From an uncultured Leifsonia sp. (GTDB lineage Bacteria > Actinomycetota > Actinomycetes > Actinomycetales > Microbacteriaceae): 42,442 nt of DNA. A model generated the notes under the pieces. That model was not told the DNA's origin. It saw nothing but the letters and a program-made list of their open reading frames with translations, and made no database searches. This document shows, one piece after another, positions 15,338-23,502 of this stretch (positions are counted from its first letter, which is position 1; each line of letters starts with the position of its first letter). The position numbers and the translations under genes were made by a program. Where the stretch lies: contig NZ_CAMFLC010000033.1 of NCBI RefSeq assembly GCF_945957465.1, forward strand, positions 1 through 42,442, written 5' to 3'.

Positions 15338-15807
15338 TGAACCTGCTCAACTCCGCCGCCGCGAAGCTGTCCGCCTACAACCGCGACAGCGTCCTCTCCG
15401 CCAGCCCCGCGCGGCTGGTGACGATGCTGTACGACCGGCTCGTGCTCGACCTCACCCGCGCCGAGGAGGCGCTCCGTGCGCAGAACTGGCCGACGGCGTG
15501 GGAGAACCTGCGTCACGCCGACCAGATCGTCGCCGAGCTCGCCTCGAGCCTGAAGGTCGACGTCTGGGACGGCGCCGACGGTCTGCTCCAGTTGTACGGC
15601 TACCTCGCCGATCTGATCGTCGCCGGGACCGTCGACCACGATGCCTCGAAGGTCCGCGAAGCGATCGAGCTGGTCGAGCCGCTGCGCCTCGCCTGGCACG
15701 AGGCGGCCGCGAGCCTGCCGGCGGCGTCCGCCCCCGCGCACTCCCCGTTCGGCGACGCGGTCGCCGGCGCCGACCAGGACACCGGACGTGACCTCGGTGT
15801 CGCCTGA
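15337..15807 (+). CDS. fliS: Flagellin chaperone FliS
   Basis: A 156-residue helical chaperone that holds flagellin C-termini before export. Family motifs include LSAYNRDSVLSASPARLVTMLYDRLVLDLTRAEEAL (N-terminal) and the DLIVAGTVDHDASKVREAIELVEPLRLAWHEA segment. The ATG at 15337 shares its A with the fliD stop (TGATG). An ATG further upstream in the same frame is inside fliD and is not used. The C-terminal 25 residues are low-complexity. Confidence 0.93.
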   Translation: MNLLNSAAAKLSAYNRDSVLSASPARLVTMLYDRLVLDLTRAEEALRAQNWPTAWENLRHADQIVAELASSLKVDVWDGADGLLQLYGYLADLIVAGTVDHDASKVREAIELVEPLRLAWHEAAASLPAASAPAHSPFGDAVAGADQDTGRDLGVA

Positions 15808-16081
15808 GCGCACCTGGGCCGAGGCCCTGGAACGCATGGAACGTGAGCTGCACGGCGCGCTCGCCAAGGTCGATCCGATCCCGTGGCGTCCGCCGGCCGG
15901 TCTCGGGCCGATCCCCGAGGAGCTCCAGGAGCGGGCCGCCCGCCTCCTGGAGGCCCAGCTGCACACCATCCGGTACCTCGAAGACGTGCGTCAGACGACC
16001 GCGCGGCACCTCGCCGCGGTGAACTCCGTGCCGCGCGCCGAGGTCGGCCCGCACCCGGTGTACTTCGACCTCATCGGCTGA
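15788..16081 (+). CDS. Small helical protein in FliT position (putative FliD chaperone)
   Basis: About 97 residues, helical and acidic: RTWAEALERMERELHGALAKV and PEELQERAARLLEAQLHTIRYLEDVRQTTARHLAAV. It follows fliS with a 20-nt overlap, the usual place of the FliD chaperone FliT, but sequence identity to FliT is not evident by eye. The GTG at 15788 has AGGA 8 nt upstream; a GTG at 15797 is also possible. A hairpin at 16083-16108 follows immediately. Confidence 0.65.
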   Translation: MTSVSPERTWAEALERMERELHGALAKVDPIPWRPPAGLGPIPEELQERAARLLEAQLHTIRYLEDVRQTTARHLAAVNSVPRAEVGPHPVYFDLIG

Positions 16082-16082
16082 T

Positions 16083-16108
16083 CCGACACGTCGCGTCGGG
16101 CGTGTCGG
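16083..16108 (+). terminator. Hairpin after the fliD-fliS operon
   Basis: CCGACACG (16083-16090) and CGTGTCGG (16101-16108) pair perfectly around a 10-nt loop, directly after the stop codon at 16081. It is followed by CGTGTTC, not a strong U-tract. Confidence 0.6.
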
Positions 16109-16147
16109 CGTGTTCACCGCGCGTTCAACTGCCGGGGGTGGACCGAC

Positions 16148-16419
16148 ATGTCCACTCGCGGCCGTCGTCCCCAGCTTCTCCACCTGTGGATAACTCTGGG
16201 GAAAAGCCGTGGATGAGTGCGCATAACGTGTGGAGGACACGCGCGGCTTGTGTGGAATCTCAGAATTCACAGCGAGATGTAAAGCGCCCTGACCAGGGAT
16301 TTTATTCGGAACTAGGCAAAATCGAAGCTTTGTTCTAAACCACAACGGTGTAATTCACACCGGGAAATCGGCTGTGGATAGATCTGTGATTTCAGCGCAG
16401 CACCGCGCATTCATCCACA
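16148..16419. other. Gene-free, AT-richer region with DnaA-box-like sequences
   Basis: The stretch 16082-16603 has no plausible gene. On the minus strand, 16193-16185 reads TTATCCACA, a perfect DnaA box. One-mismatch copies are CTATCCACA (16381-16373, minus) and TCATCCACA (16411-16419, plus). Weaker ones are TTCTCCACC (16176-16184, plus), ATGTCCACT (16148-16156, plus) and TCATCCACG (16216-16208, minus). Between the two groups, about 16260-16360 is strikingly AT-rich for this genome. GGTGT-N5-ACACC (16347-16361) is a further small dyad. Confidence 0.5.
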
Positions 16420-16504
16420 ACCCGCACCGAGCATCCTCCGCCCGGTGCGAACCCTGCTGTTCACCTGGCGGGATGGCCCGCGAACTGGGCACGAGCGTCG
16501 TCGC

Positions 16505-16531
16505 TAACGCTTCCCTCCGCGCGGCCGATAG
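16505..16531 (+). promoter_or_regulatory. FliA-type promoter for the flgB-flgC-fliE-fliF... operon
   Basis: TAAC (16505-16508), 15-nt spacer, GCCGATAG (16524-16531). The expected start near 16539 gives a leader of about 65 nt before flgB. Confidence 0.88.
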
Positions 16532-16603
16532 AGGCCTACGAGCACGGATCGCTCGCCGACCGGCCACGGACAGGCCACCCCTCGACCACCGATGGAGTGC
16601 AGC

Positions 16604-16945
16604 GTGCTCGAATCCGTGACCAGTGCCGCCCTGTCGAGCGCTCTCGACGGCCTCTCGGCGCGCCAGCGCGCGATCGCCAACAACATCGCCAACGTCAACA
16701 CGCCCGGCTACACCGCGGAGCGGGTGTCGTTCGAGGACGCCCTGGCCGCCTCGGTCGCGCGCGGAGACGGCCACGCCTCCTCGACCACCGGCCGCTCCCT
16801 CGAGCCCACCCGGACCGACGGCAACAACGTCAATCTCGACACTGAGACGCTCTCCAACGTCGACACGGTGCTCCGCTTCCAGTTCGCCTCCCAGGCGGCG
16901 GGCAACGAGTTCTCGCTCGTCCGCGCCGCCCTGAAGACCAGCTGA
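16604..16945 (+). CDS. flgB: Flagellar basal-body rod protein FlgB
   Basis: A 113-residue proximal rod subunit. ALSSALDGLSARQRAIANNIANVNTPGYTAERVSFEDAL is the rod-family N-terminal signature, and LRFQFASQAAGNEFSLVRAALK is the matching C-terminal helix. GTG at 16604 is preferred because GGAG (16594-16597) lies 6 nt upstream; an in-frame ATG at 16592 has no binding site. First gene of a long operon running to flgE. Confidence 0.93.
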   Translation: MLESVTSAALSSALDGLSARQRAIANNIANVNTPGYTAERVSFEDALAASVARGDGHASSTTGRSLEPTRTDGNNVNLDTETLSNVDTVLRFQFASQAAGNEFSLVRAALKTS

Positions 16946-16982
16946 CCGGCGCCCGCCGCCTCGACGACCGAAAGGACACACG

Positions 16983-17375
16983 ATGACATTCGACGCCATC
17001 GGCATCGCGGGCACGGGCCTGACCCTGCACCGCAAGTGGCTCGACGCGATCTCGGACAACCTCGCGAACATCAACACGGCCAAGCCCACCAACGGCGCGG
17101 CTTTCCAGGCGCGCTACGTCGTCGCCCAGGAGGGGCAAGGAGTCTCGGGCGCCTATGTCGCGGGAGCGGCCTACGGCAGCGTCGAGGGGCGCATGGTCTA
17201 CGAGCCCGACAACCCGGTCGCCGACGCGAAGGGCTACGTGCGCTATCCCGACATCGACCTGTCGTCGCAGATGGGGTCGCTCATCATGGCCGAGCGCGGA
17301 TACCAGGCGAACGCCGCGGTCGTCGACCGCGCCAAGGAGACCTATCAGGCCGCCCTCCAGATCGGGAGGAACTGA
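16983..17375 (+). CDS. flgC: Flagellar basal-body rod protein FlgC
   Basis: A 130-residue proximal rod subunit: MTFDAIGIAGTGLTLHRKWLDAISDNLANINTAKPTNGAAFQARYV at the N-terminus and MGSLIMAERGYQANAAVVDRAKETYQAALQIGR at the C-terminus. GAAAGGA lies before the ATG. Its stop shares a base with the fliE start. Confidence 0.95.
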   Translation: MTFDAIGIAGTGLTLHRKWLDAISDNLANINTAKPTNGAAFQARYVVAQEGQGVSGAYVAGAAYGSVEGRMVYEPDNPVADAKGYVRYPDIDLSSQMGSLIMAERGYQANAAVVDRAKETYQAALQIGRN

Positions 17376-17689
17376 TGCCCATCGACGCGATCGGCGCGAT
17401 CGGCTCGATCGGCGCTGCGACCGGGACAGCGGGCGCGTCCGCCGCGAGCGCCGCCACCGGCACCCGGGGGAGCTCGTTCAGCGACGCCCTGAGCGGTGCC
17501 GTCGACAACCTCCAGCAGCTGCAGGGCACGAGCGACTCGCTCGCCGTTCAAGCGGTCACCGGCAACCTCGACGACATCCACAAGGCGACTCTCGCCTCCA
17601 CGCGCGCCCAGGTCACGCTCGAACTGGTCGCCGGCGTGCGCAACAAGGCGGTCGACGCCTTCAACGAGATCATGAGGATGCAGGCCTGA
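17375..17689 (+). CDS. fliE: Flagellar hook-basal body complex protein FliE
   Basis: A 104-residue FliE, which links the MS ring to the rod. The glycine/alanine/serine-rich first third is variable. The conserved part is SFSDALSGAVDNLQQLQGTSDSLAVQAVTGNLDDIHKATLASTRAQVTLELVAGVRNKAVDAFNEIMRMQ. The ATG overlaps the flgC stop (TGATG) and its own stop overlaps fliF the same way. Confidence 0.93.
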   Translation: MPIDAIGAIGSIGAATGTAGASAASAATGTRGSSFSDALSGAVDNLQQLQGTSDSLAVQAVTGNLDDIHKATLASTRAQVTLELVAGVRNKAVDAFNEIMRMQA

Positions 17690-19290
17690 TGCCCCAGCAG
17701 GTGACGAGCTTCTTCCGCCGGCTCGGCGACACGATCCGCGGGTTCAGCGTGGCCCAGCGGGTCATCGCCGTGATCGGCGTGGCCGTGATCGGCCTCGGAG
17801 CGGCGGGGCTGGCGATGTGGGCGTCGCAGCCGTCGTACACGCCGCTGTTCTCGGGCCTGCAGGCGGCGGACGCGTCGTCGATCGTCGACCAGCTGCGCAC
17901 CGACGGCGTTCCGTACCAGCTCACCGACGGTGGGGGCACCATCATGGTGCCCCAGCAGAAGGTGTACGACGAGCGGCTGAAGGCGGCGTCCGCCGGGCTG
18001 CCGACCTCGACCTCCAACGGGTACTCCCTGCTCGACAAGATGGGCGTGACGTCGTCCGAGTTCCAGCAGTCGGTCACCTACAAGCGGGCGATGGAGGGCG
18101 AGCTCGCCAACACGATCGCCGCCATGAAGGGCGTGAAGACCGCCTCGGTGCGACTGGCCATCCCCGAGGACACCGTGTTCGTCTCCGAGAAGAAGGATCC
18201 GACGGCGTCGGTGTTCGTCGAGACGCAGGCCGGCGTGACGCTCACCGCCGACCAGGTGCAGGCGATCGTGCACCTGACCAGCGCCGCCGTCACCGGGATG
18301 CAGCCGACCGACGTCGCCGTGGTCGACGCGAACGGCAACGTGCTGAGCACGGTCGGCGCCGGCGCGACCGGGGGAGCGGACAAGCAGGCCACCGACTACG
18401 AAGCCCGCGTGAAGTCGGCCGTGCAGGACATGCTCGACAAGGTCGTCGGCGTGGGCAACGCCACCGTCGCGGTCGCGGCCGACGTCAGCACGGAGTCGGC
18501 CCAGCGCACCGAGGAGTCGTTCACCTCGCCCACCAACGCTCCTTCGCTCAGCGAGACCACGCAGAAGGAGACCTACTCGGGGACCGGCGGCAACTCCGCC
18601 GCGGGGGTGCTCGGACCGGACAACATCGCCGTGCCGAACGGCGCCACCGGCAACGGGACCTTCAACTCGGAGTCCAGCACGAAGGACAACGCGGTCGACA
18701 AGGTCACCGAGCAGCGCACCATCCCGGCGGGCGCGATCAACCGGCAGACCGTGTCGGTCGCGGTGAACTCGGACGCCGTCTCCAACGTGAGCGCCGCCGA
18801 GCTGCGGAGCATGGTGAACGCGGCCGCCGGCATCGACACCAAGCGCGGGGACTCGGTCAGCGTGCAGCTCGTCCCGTTCAGCAAAGCGGGCGCGACCGAA
18901 GCCGCCAAGGCGATCCAGGAGGCGAAGGACGCGGCCGCGGCCGACCAGCTCACGGGCATCATCCGCACCTCCATCATCGGCGCCGCGATCGTGGCCGCCG
19001 CGATCATCGCGTTCGCGCTGTTCCGCCGCGGCCGCAAGCGTGCCGCCGAGGACGCCGAGCTGGAGGCCGAGCGGGCCGGCACCGCGGCCCTCGACGCCTC
19101 CGCGTTCCCCATCGCGCTGGAGCCCGCCGCGCCGACGATCCCGATGCAGCTCGACCCGGTGCCCGACCCGACGGGCCCCGAGCTCGAGGCCGAGCGCCGC
19201 CGCCAGGAGATCGAATCGCTCGCCGAGCGCGACCCGCAGAAGACCGCGGAGTTCCTGCGCAGCCTGATGGAGGAGCGGGCCGGCGCATGA
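17689..19290 (+). CDS. fliF: Flagellar MS-ring protein FliF
   Basis: A 533-residue MS-ring subunit in the cytoplasmic membrane. Transmembrane helix 1 (VIAVIGVAVIGLGAAGLAMWA) precedes SYTPLFSGLQAADASSIVDQLRTDGVPYQL, and NGYSLLDKMGVTSSEFQQSVTYKRAMEGELANTI is a strong family signature. A second helix (IIGAAIVAAAIIAFALF, near residues 428-444) leads to a cytoplasmic tail ending DPQKTAEFLRSLMEERAGA, the FliG-binding segment. It overlaps fliG by 4 nt. Confidence 0.97.
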   Translation: MPQQVTSFFRRLGDTIRGFSVAQRVIAVIGVAVIGLGAAGLAMWASQPSYTPLFSGLQAADASSIVDQLRTDGVPYQLTDGGGTIMVPQQKVYDERLKAASAGLPTSTSNGYSLLDKMGVTSSEFQQSVTYKRAMEGELANTIAAMKGVKTASVRLAIPEDTVFVSEKKDPTASVFVETQAGVTLTADQVQAIVHLTSAAVTGMQPTDVAVVDANGNVLSTVGAGATGGADKQATDYEARVKSAVQDMLDKVVGVGNATVAVAADVSTESAQRTEESFTSPTNAPSLSETTQKETYSGTGGNSAAGVLGPDNIAVPNGATGNGTFNSESSTKDNAVDKVTEQRTIPAGAINRQTVSVAVNSDAVSNVSAAELRSMVNAAAGIDTKRGDSVSVQLVPFSKAGATEAAKAIQEAKDAAAADQLTGIIRTSIIGAAIVAAAIIAFALFRRGRKRAAEDAELEAERAGTAALDASAFPIALEPAAPTIPMQLDPVPDPTGPELEAERRRQEIESLAERDPQKTAEFLRSLMEERAGA

Positions 19291-20306
19291 ACGACACCAA
19301 GACCCCGCTGACCGGCCCCCAGAAGGTCGCGGTCGTGCTGATGAACATGGATCAGCAGCGCGCCGCGCAGGTGATGAAGCAGTTCTCGGACGAGGAGGCC
19401 GACGAGATCACCGCGGAGATCCTGCGCCTGCGCCGCGTGGACCCGGCGGTCGCCCAGAAGGCGCTGAGCGAGTTCCACGACCTCACGGCCCGCGGCGGCG
19501 TCAGCACCCGCGGCGGACGCGACATCGCCGTCGGCCTCCTGGAGGCCTCGTTCGGCGCCGAGCGCGCGACGGGGGTGCTCAACCGGGTGGCGTCGTCGCT
19601 GGCGGGCAAGCAGTTCGAGTTCCTCGACGCTGTGGAGCCCGGCCAGGTGCAGATGCTGCTGGCGGGCGAACTGCCCCAGACGAGTGCGCTGGTGCTCGCC
19701 CACCTGCGGGCCGACCACGCCTCGCGGGTGCTGGCCGGACTGGACGACGACGCCCGTACCGAGGTCGCCCACGCGATCGCGACCATGGGCTCGCCGAGCC
19801 CCGACGCCGTCCGCGTCGTCGCCGACACGCTCAAGCAGCGCGCCAGCGCGGTGGTCTCCGCACGCACCGCCTCCGACTCGGTCGGGGGAGTGCAGCCGCT
19901 CGTCGACATCATCAACCGCGCCGACGCCGCGACGGAGAAGGCGCTGCTCGAATCGCTCGAGCAGCGCGACCCGGCTCTGGCAGAGGAGGTCCGTTCCCGG
20001 ATGCTCACGTTCGACGACATCGTGCGGCTCGACCCGCGCGACGTGCAGCAGGTGCTGCGCGGGGTCGACGCAGCCGTGCTCGCCGTCGCGACGAAGGGCG
20101 CGACCGAGGCGGTCACCGAGGTGATCACGCAGAACCTGTCGGAGCGCAATCGCGAGATCCTCGAAGACGAGATCCGCATCCTCGGCCCCGTGCGCCTCTC
20201 GCAGGTGGAGGATGCGCGAGCGTCGATCGTCCGCGCCATCCGCGACTTGGAGGCCGCGGGGACGATCACCGTGCAGCGCGGAGACGAGGACGCGTATGTC
20301 GAATGA
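19287..20306 (+). CDS. fliG: Flagellar motor switch protein FliG
   Basis: A 339-residue rotor protein that binds FliF, FliM/FliN and the MotA stator. LTGPQKVAVVLMNMDQQRAAQVMKQFSDEEADEITAEI is FliG_N. The middle domain includes EFLDAVEPGQVQMLLAGELPQTSALVLAHLRADHASRVLAGL. FliG_C includes FDDIVRLDPRDVQQVLRGVDAAVLAVATKGA and an acidic/basic torque helix (LSERNREILEDEIRILGPVRLSQVEDAR). ATG at 19287 overlaps the fliF stop (ATGA). Confidence 0.97.
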   Translation: MNDTKTPLTGPQKVAVVLMNMDQQRAAQVMKQFSDEEADEITAEILRLRRVDPAVAQKALSEFHDLTARGGVSTRGGRDIAVGLLEASFGAERATGVLNRVASSLAGKQFEFLDAVEPGQVQMLLAGELPQTSALVLAHLRADHASRVLAGLDDDARTEVAHAIATMGSPSPDAVRVVADTLKQRASAVVSARTASDSVGGVQPLVDIINRADAATEKALLESLEQRDPALAEEVRSRMLTFDDIVRLDPRDVQQVLRGVDAAVLAVATKGATEAVTEVITQNLSERNREILEDEIRILGPVRLSQVEDARASIVRAIRDLEAAGTITVQRGDEDAYVE

Positions 20307-20916
20307 CGTCGCCTTCGCACCGCTGAGCGTCCCCGTCCTCGCCGAGACGGAGGACCAGCACGCCGCTGCGGACGCCGCGCGCGCGCGCGGGTTCGCAGCG
20401 GGGTACGCCGACGGGCGGCGCACGGCAGCGGCCGAGCAGGAGGCCTGGTCGGCCGACGCCCGGCGGCAGCGAGCGGCGGAGGCGGAGGAGGCGGCCGAGC
20501 GGCGCGCGGTACTGGAGCGTGCCCTGCGAACGGCGGCCGACGAGCTCCGTGAAGCGACCGTGCCCGTGCTCGCGGACGTCGAAGCCACACTGGTCGCGGC
20601 GGCGTTCGAACTGGCCGAGGCGGTGGTCGGCGCGGTGCTGGCCGACCGGCTGGCCGCAGCCCGGGCGGCCGTCGCGAGGCTGTTCGCCGAGGCGCCCGCA
20701 GGGGAGCTCACGGTGATCCGCCTCAACCCGGCGGACCTGGCGCTGCTCGCCGAGGCGGGCCCGGGCGGCGGCGCGGGCGTCGTCCCACTGGACGGGATCA
20801 CGACCGTGCCCGATCCGTCCCTCGCTCCGGGGGACGCGATCGGCGGCCTCCCGACCGGCTGGCTGGACGCGCGCATCCGCACCGCGCTCGACCGGGCCAG
20901 GGAGGCGCTGTCGTGA
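20296..20916 (+). CDS. fliH: Flagellar export ATPase regulator FliH
   Basis: A 206-residue FliH-like protein that binds the FliI ATPase at the export gate. A long alanine/arginine/glutamate coiled coil (residues about 25-90, beginning ARARGFAAGYADGRRTAAAEQEAW) is followed by a globular domain, VLADVEATLVAAAFELAEAVVGAVLADRL, and PSLAPGDAIGGLPTGWLDARIRTALDR. GFAAGYADG matches the GxxxG-type FliH helix. It overlaps fliG by 11 nt and fliI by 4 nt (GTGA). Confidence 0.88.
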   Translation: MSNDVAFAPLSVPVLAETEDQHAAADAARARGFAAGYADGRRTAAAEQEAWSADARRQRAAEAEEAAERRAVLERALRTAADELREATVPVLADVEATLVAAAFELAEAVVGAVLADRLAAARAAVARLFAEAPAGELTVIRLNPADLALLAEAGPGGGAGVVPLDGITTVPDPSLAPGDAIGGLPTGWLDARIRTALDRAREALS

Positions 20917-22241
20917 CGGCCGCGCTCGCGAACTGGGCCGCGGCCGTGGACGCCGCGGCGGTGGAACGCGTCGGCCGGGTGACCGCGGTCGTCGGCCTCG
21001 GCGCCGAGGTCGAGGGCGTGCACGCGGCCATCGGCGACCTCGTGGTGATCGGCGACCGGGACGGGGTGCACGCCGAGGTCGTGGCCACCACCTCCACCGG
21101 GGCGAAAGTCATGCCGTACGGGCGGCTCACCGGAATCGCCGCGGGTGCACCGGTGCGTGCCGTGCGCAGCCCGCTGCTCGTCCCGACCGGCGACGGGATG
21201 CTCGGCCGCGTGATCGACGCTCTCGGGCGTCCGGTCGACGGCCGCGGACCGATCGCACCCGACGGGTTCGTCGCCCTCGACAACCGCGCGCCGGACGCGA
21301 TGCGGCGCGCGCGGATCCACTCGCCGCTCGGACTCGGGGTGCGCGTGCTGGACACGCTCGTCACCGCGGGCCGCGGCCAGCGCCTCGGGCTGTTCGCCGG
21401 GTCGGGCGTCGGCAAGTCGTCGCTGCTCTCGATGATCGCGCGTGGGACCGACGCGTCGGTGTCGGTGATCGCACTGGTGGGGGAGCGGGGCCGCGAGGTC
21501 CGCGAATTCCTCGAGGACGACCTCGGCCCGGCCGGCCTGGCGCGATCGGTCGTGGTCGTCGCCACCTCCGACGAGCCGGCGGTCATGCGCCTCCGTGCCG
21601 CCTTCGCCGCCACCCGAATCGCCGAGTCGTTCCGCGACCAGGGCCGGGACGTCGTGCTGATGATGGACTCGCTGACCCGGGTCGCCATGGCGCAGCGCGA
21701 GATCGGCCTCTCGGCGGGCGAACCGCCCGCCACCCGCGGCTACCCGCCCTCGACGTTCTCGCTCCTCGCCCAGCTGCTCGAACGTGCGGGCACCGGCGAG
21801 ACCGGGTCGATCACGGGCCTCTACACCGTGCTCGTCGACGGCGACGACCACAACGAGCCCATCGCCGACGCCGCGCGCAGCATCCTCGACGGTCACGTCG
21901 TGCTCGACCGGAGGCTGTCCGTCGTCGGGCACTTCCCGTCGGTCGACGTGCTCGGCTCGATCTCGCGGCTGGCCTCCCGGGTCACCACTCCCGAGCAACG
22001 CGCGGCCGCGACGGCGTTGCGCAGCATCCTCGCCGCCAAGGTCGCGGCGCAGGACCTGCTCGACGTCGGCGCATACAAGCCGGGCACGAACCCGCGCGTG
22101 GATGCCGCGGTGGCCAACGAAGACGAGATCAACCGGTTCCTCCGTCAGGGGATCGGCGAACCCTCCGCGTTCGCGGACGGCTGGGTGCGGCTGAACGAGC
22201 TCGTGGCGGCGATGCCCGCCGCCAGGACAGGGGTGGTGTGA
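20913..22241 (+). CDS. fliI: Flagellum-specific ATPase FliI
   Basis: A 442-residue F1-beta-like ATPase of the flagellar type III export apparatus. Walker A is GSGVGKSS (residues 163-170). VVLMMDSLTRVAMAQREIGLSAGEPPATRGYPPSTFSLLAQLLERAG carries Walker B and the export-ATPase signature, and LYTVLVDGDDHNEPIADAARSILDGHVVLDRRL is also typical. The GTG start overlaps the fliH stop, and the gene's TGA overlaps the fliJ ATG. Confidence 0.97.
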   Translation: MTAALANWAAAVDAAAVERVGRVTAVVGLGAEVEGVHAAIGDLVVIGDRDGVHAEVVATTSTGAKVMPYGRLTGIAAGAPVRAVRSPLLVPTGDGMLGRVIDALGRPVDGRGPIAPDGFVALDNRAPDAMRRARIHSPLGLGVRVLDTLVTAGRGQRLGLFAGSGVGKSSLLSMIARGTDASVSVIALVGERGREVREFLEDDLGPAGLARSVVVVATSDEPAVMRLRAAFAATRIAESFRDQGRDVVLMMDSLTRVAMAQREIGLSAGEPPATRGYPPSTFSLLAQLLERAGTGETGSITGLYTVLVDGDDHNEPIADAARSILDGHVVLDRRLSVVGHFPSVDVLGSISRLASRVTTPEQRAAATALRSILAAKVAAQDLLDVGAYKPGTNPRVDAAVANEDEINRFLRQGIGEPSAFADGWVRLNELVAAMPAARTGVV

Positions 22242-22690
22242 TGGCACGGACGTTCCCACTGGCCGGACTGCTGCGGCTGCGGCAGATCGAGAAGGACCAC
22301 GCCGCGAGCGACCTCGCCGCGGCGAACGCGCTGCGCCGCGACGTGCAGGACCGCCAGGTGCGCGCCATCGCCGCCCTGCACGCAGTGCCGGCCGAGGCGA
22401 CCGATGCGAGCACGATGTTCGCGCTCGCCGCCGCGCGGGCCTCCAGCCGGAGCATGCTCGCCGACCTCGCCGCGTACGCCGAACAGGCCGAGGCGGGGGC
22501 CGCCGAGGCACAGCAGGCGTTCACCGAGGCCAAGAAGCGCGCCGTCGGGCTGGAGAAGCTCGAGGCGAGGCACCACGCGGAGGTCGTCGCCGGCGACCTC
22601 GGCGCCGAGCAGGCGGCCATCGACGAGATCGCGACGGGCGCATGGCAGCGCGGGAGGTCCGGTCAGGACGAAGGAAGGCACGAGGCATGA
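22241..22690 (+). CDS. fliJ: Flagellar export chaperone-escort protein FliJ
   Basis: A 149-residue coiled-coil protein immediately after fliI. FPLAGLLRLRQIEKDHAASDLAAANALRRDVQDR at the N-terminus resembles FliJ (the stalk-like partner of FliI), and a second helix follows (QQAFTEAKKRAVGLEKLEARHHAEVVAGDLGAEQAAIDEIA). Assignment rests on pattern and position. ATG at 22241 shares a base with the fliI TGA; its own stop overlaps the next start. Confidence 0.82.
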   Translation: MARTFPLAGLLRLRQIEKDHAASDLAAANALRRDVQDRQVRAIAALHAVPAEATDASTMFALAAARASSRSMLADLAAYAEQAEAGAAEAQQAFTEAKKRAVGLEKLEARHHAEVVAGDLGAEQAAIDEIATGAWQRGRSGQDEGRHEA

Positions 22691-23502
22691 CGGTCACCGA
22701 CGCGATCGGTCGGATCTCGCAGATCCAGGCGACGATCGCCCAGCTCGACTCCATCACGACAGGATCCGGCGGCTCAGCCGCCTCGTCGGCCGGCGCCGTC
22801 TCGTCGACGCACTTCGCCGACGCGCTCGCCGGCGCGCTCGGCACCTCCGGCGTCACCGGCGCGGCGGGCACGACCGGCGGGGTGACCGGCGCCGACGTCG
22901 TCGCCGATGCCAAGAAGTACCTCGGAGTGCCCTACGTCTTCGGCGGGACGAGCTCGTCGGGCATCGACTGCTCCGGCCTGGTGCAGCGCGTCTACAAGGA
23001 CCTCGGCATCGACCTGCCCCGGCTGGTCTCCGGCCAGGCGAAGATGGGCACGGAGGTGCCGTCGCTCGCCCAAGCGCAGCCCGGCGACCTCATCGTCACC
23101 AACGGCGGCGAGCACATCGTGATCTACGCCGGAGACGGCAAGGTCATCCACGCGCCCAGCGAAGGCCGGAACGTCAGCCTCGTGAACAACTGGATGGACG
23201 ACTCCGACGTCGTGACCATCCGGCGGATCGTGCCGCAGGCGAGCGCGGCATCGAGCGCAGTGAACGGAACGTCGTCGGCGGCGCTGGCGTCGGCACTCGC
23301 GAGTCTGTCGGGCTCGTCGGGTGCTGCGGGTCTGTCGGGTGCTGCGGGCCTGTCGGGTCTGTCGGGTCTGTCCGGCCTGTCGGGTCTGTCCGGCCTGTCG
23401 GGTCTGGCCGGGCTGGCCGGGACGGGCTCGTCGAGCTCGACGACCCAGGCCGATCTGCTGCGGTCGCTCCTCGCCTCCGTGATGCAGGGAGGGTCGCTGT
23501 GA
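22687..23502 (+). CDS. NlpC/P60-type (C40) peptidoglycan hydrolase in flagellar operon
   Basis: A 271-residue protein. The N-terminal 70 residues are export-like and low-complexity, without a Sec signal. Residues 70-185 are an NlpC/P60 cysteine peptidase domain: catalytic Cys95 in GIDCSGLVQRVY, His143 in GGEHIVIYAG and His155 in KVIHAPS. C40 enzymes cut the D-Glu/diaminoacid bond of cell-wall peptides. Placed between fliJ and fliK, it is probably the wall-opening factor for the growing rod, replacing FlgJ and exported by the flagellar apparatus; that role is inferred. The C-terminus is a run of Leu-Ser-Gly repeats. The ATG overlaps the fliJ stop (ATGA). Confidence 0.88.
   Translation: MTVTDAIGRISQIQATIAQLDSITTGSGGSAASSAGAVSSTHFADALAGALGTSGVTGAAGTTGGVTGADVVADAKKYLGVPYVFGGTSSSGIDCSGLVQRVYKDLGIDLPRLVSGQAKMGTEVPSLAQAQPGDLIVTNGGEHIVIYAGDGKVIHAPSEGRNVSLVNNWMDDSDVVTIRRIVPQASAASSAVNGTSSAALASALASLSGSSGAAGLSGAAGLSGLSGLSGLSGLSGLSGLAGLAGTGSSSSTTQADLLRSLLASVMQGGSL
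23305..23421 (+). repeat. In-frame Leu-Ser-Gly repeat in the NlpC/P60 gene
   Basis: Encodes residues 207-245. LSG-type units near the start are interrupted, then six consecutive LSG and two LAG triplets follow (222-245). The DNA is a 9-bp tandem array of CTGTCGGGT-like units, so slippage would change length in whole codons. Confidence 0.85.

Noticed and set aside
16082-16603. The replication origin oriC itself
   Set aside because: DnaA-like boxes are few and partly degenerate, and dnaA/dnaN/gyr neighbours are absent; kept only as a DnaA-box-cluster finding.
18573-22511. Long antisense open frame of about 1300 codons (minus strand)
   Set aside because: It runs opposite to fliF-fliG-fliH-fliI, is arginine/serine/alanine-rich with no family motif, and reflects high-GC codon bias in the real genes.
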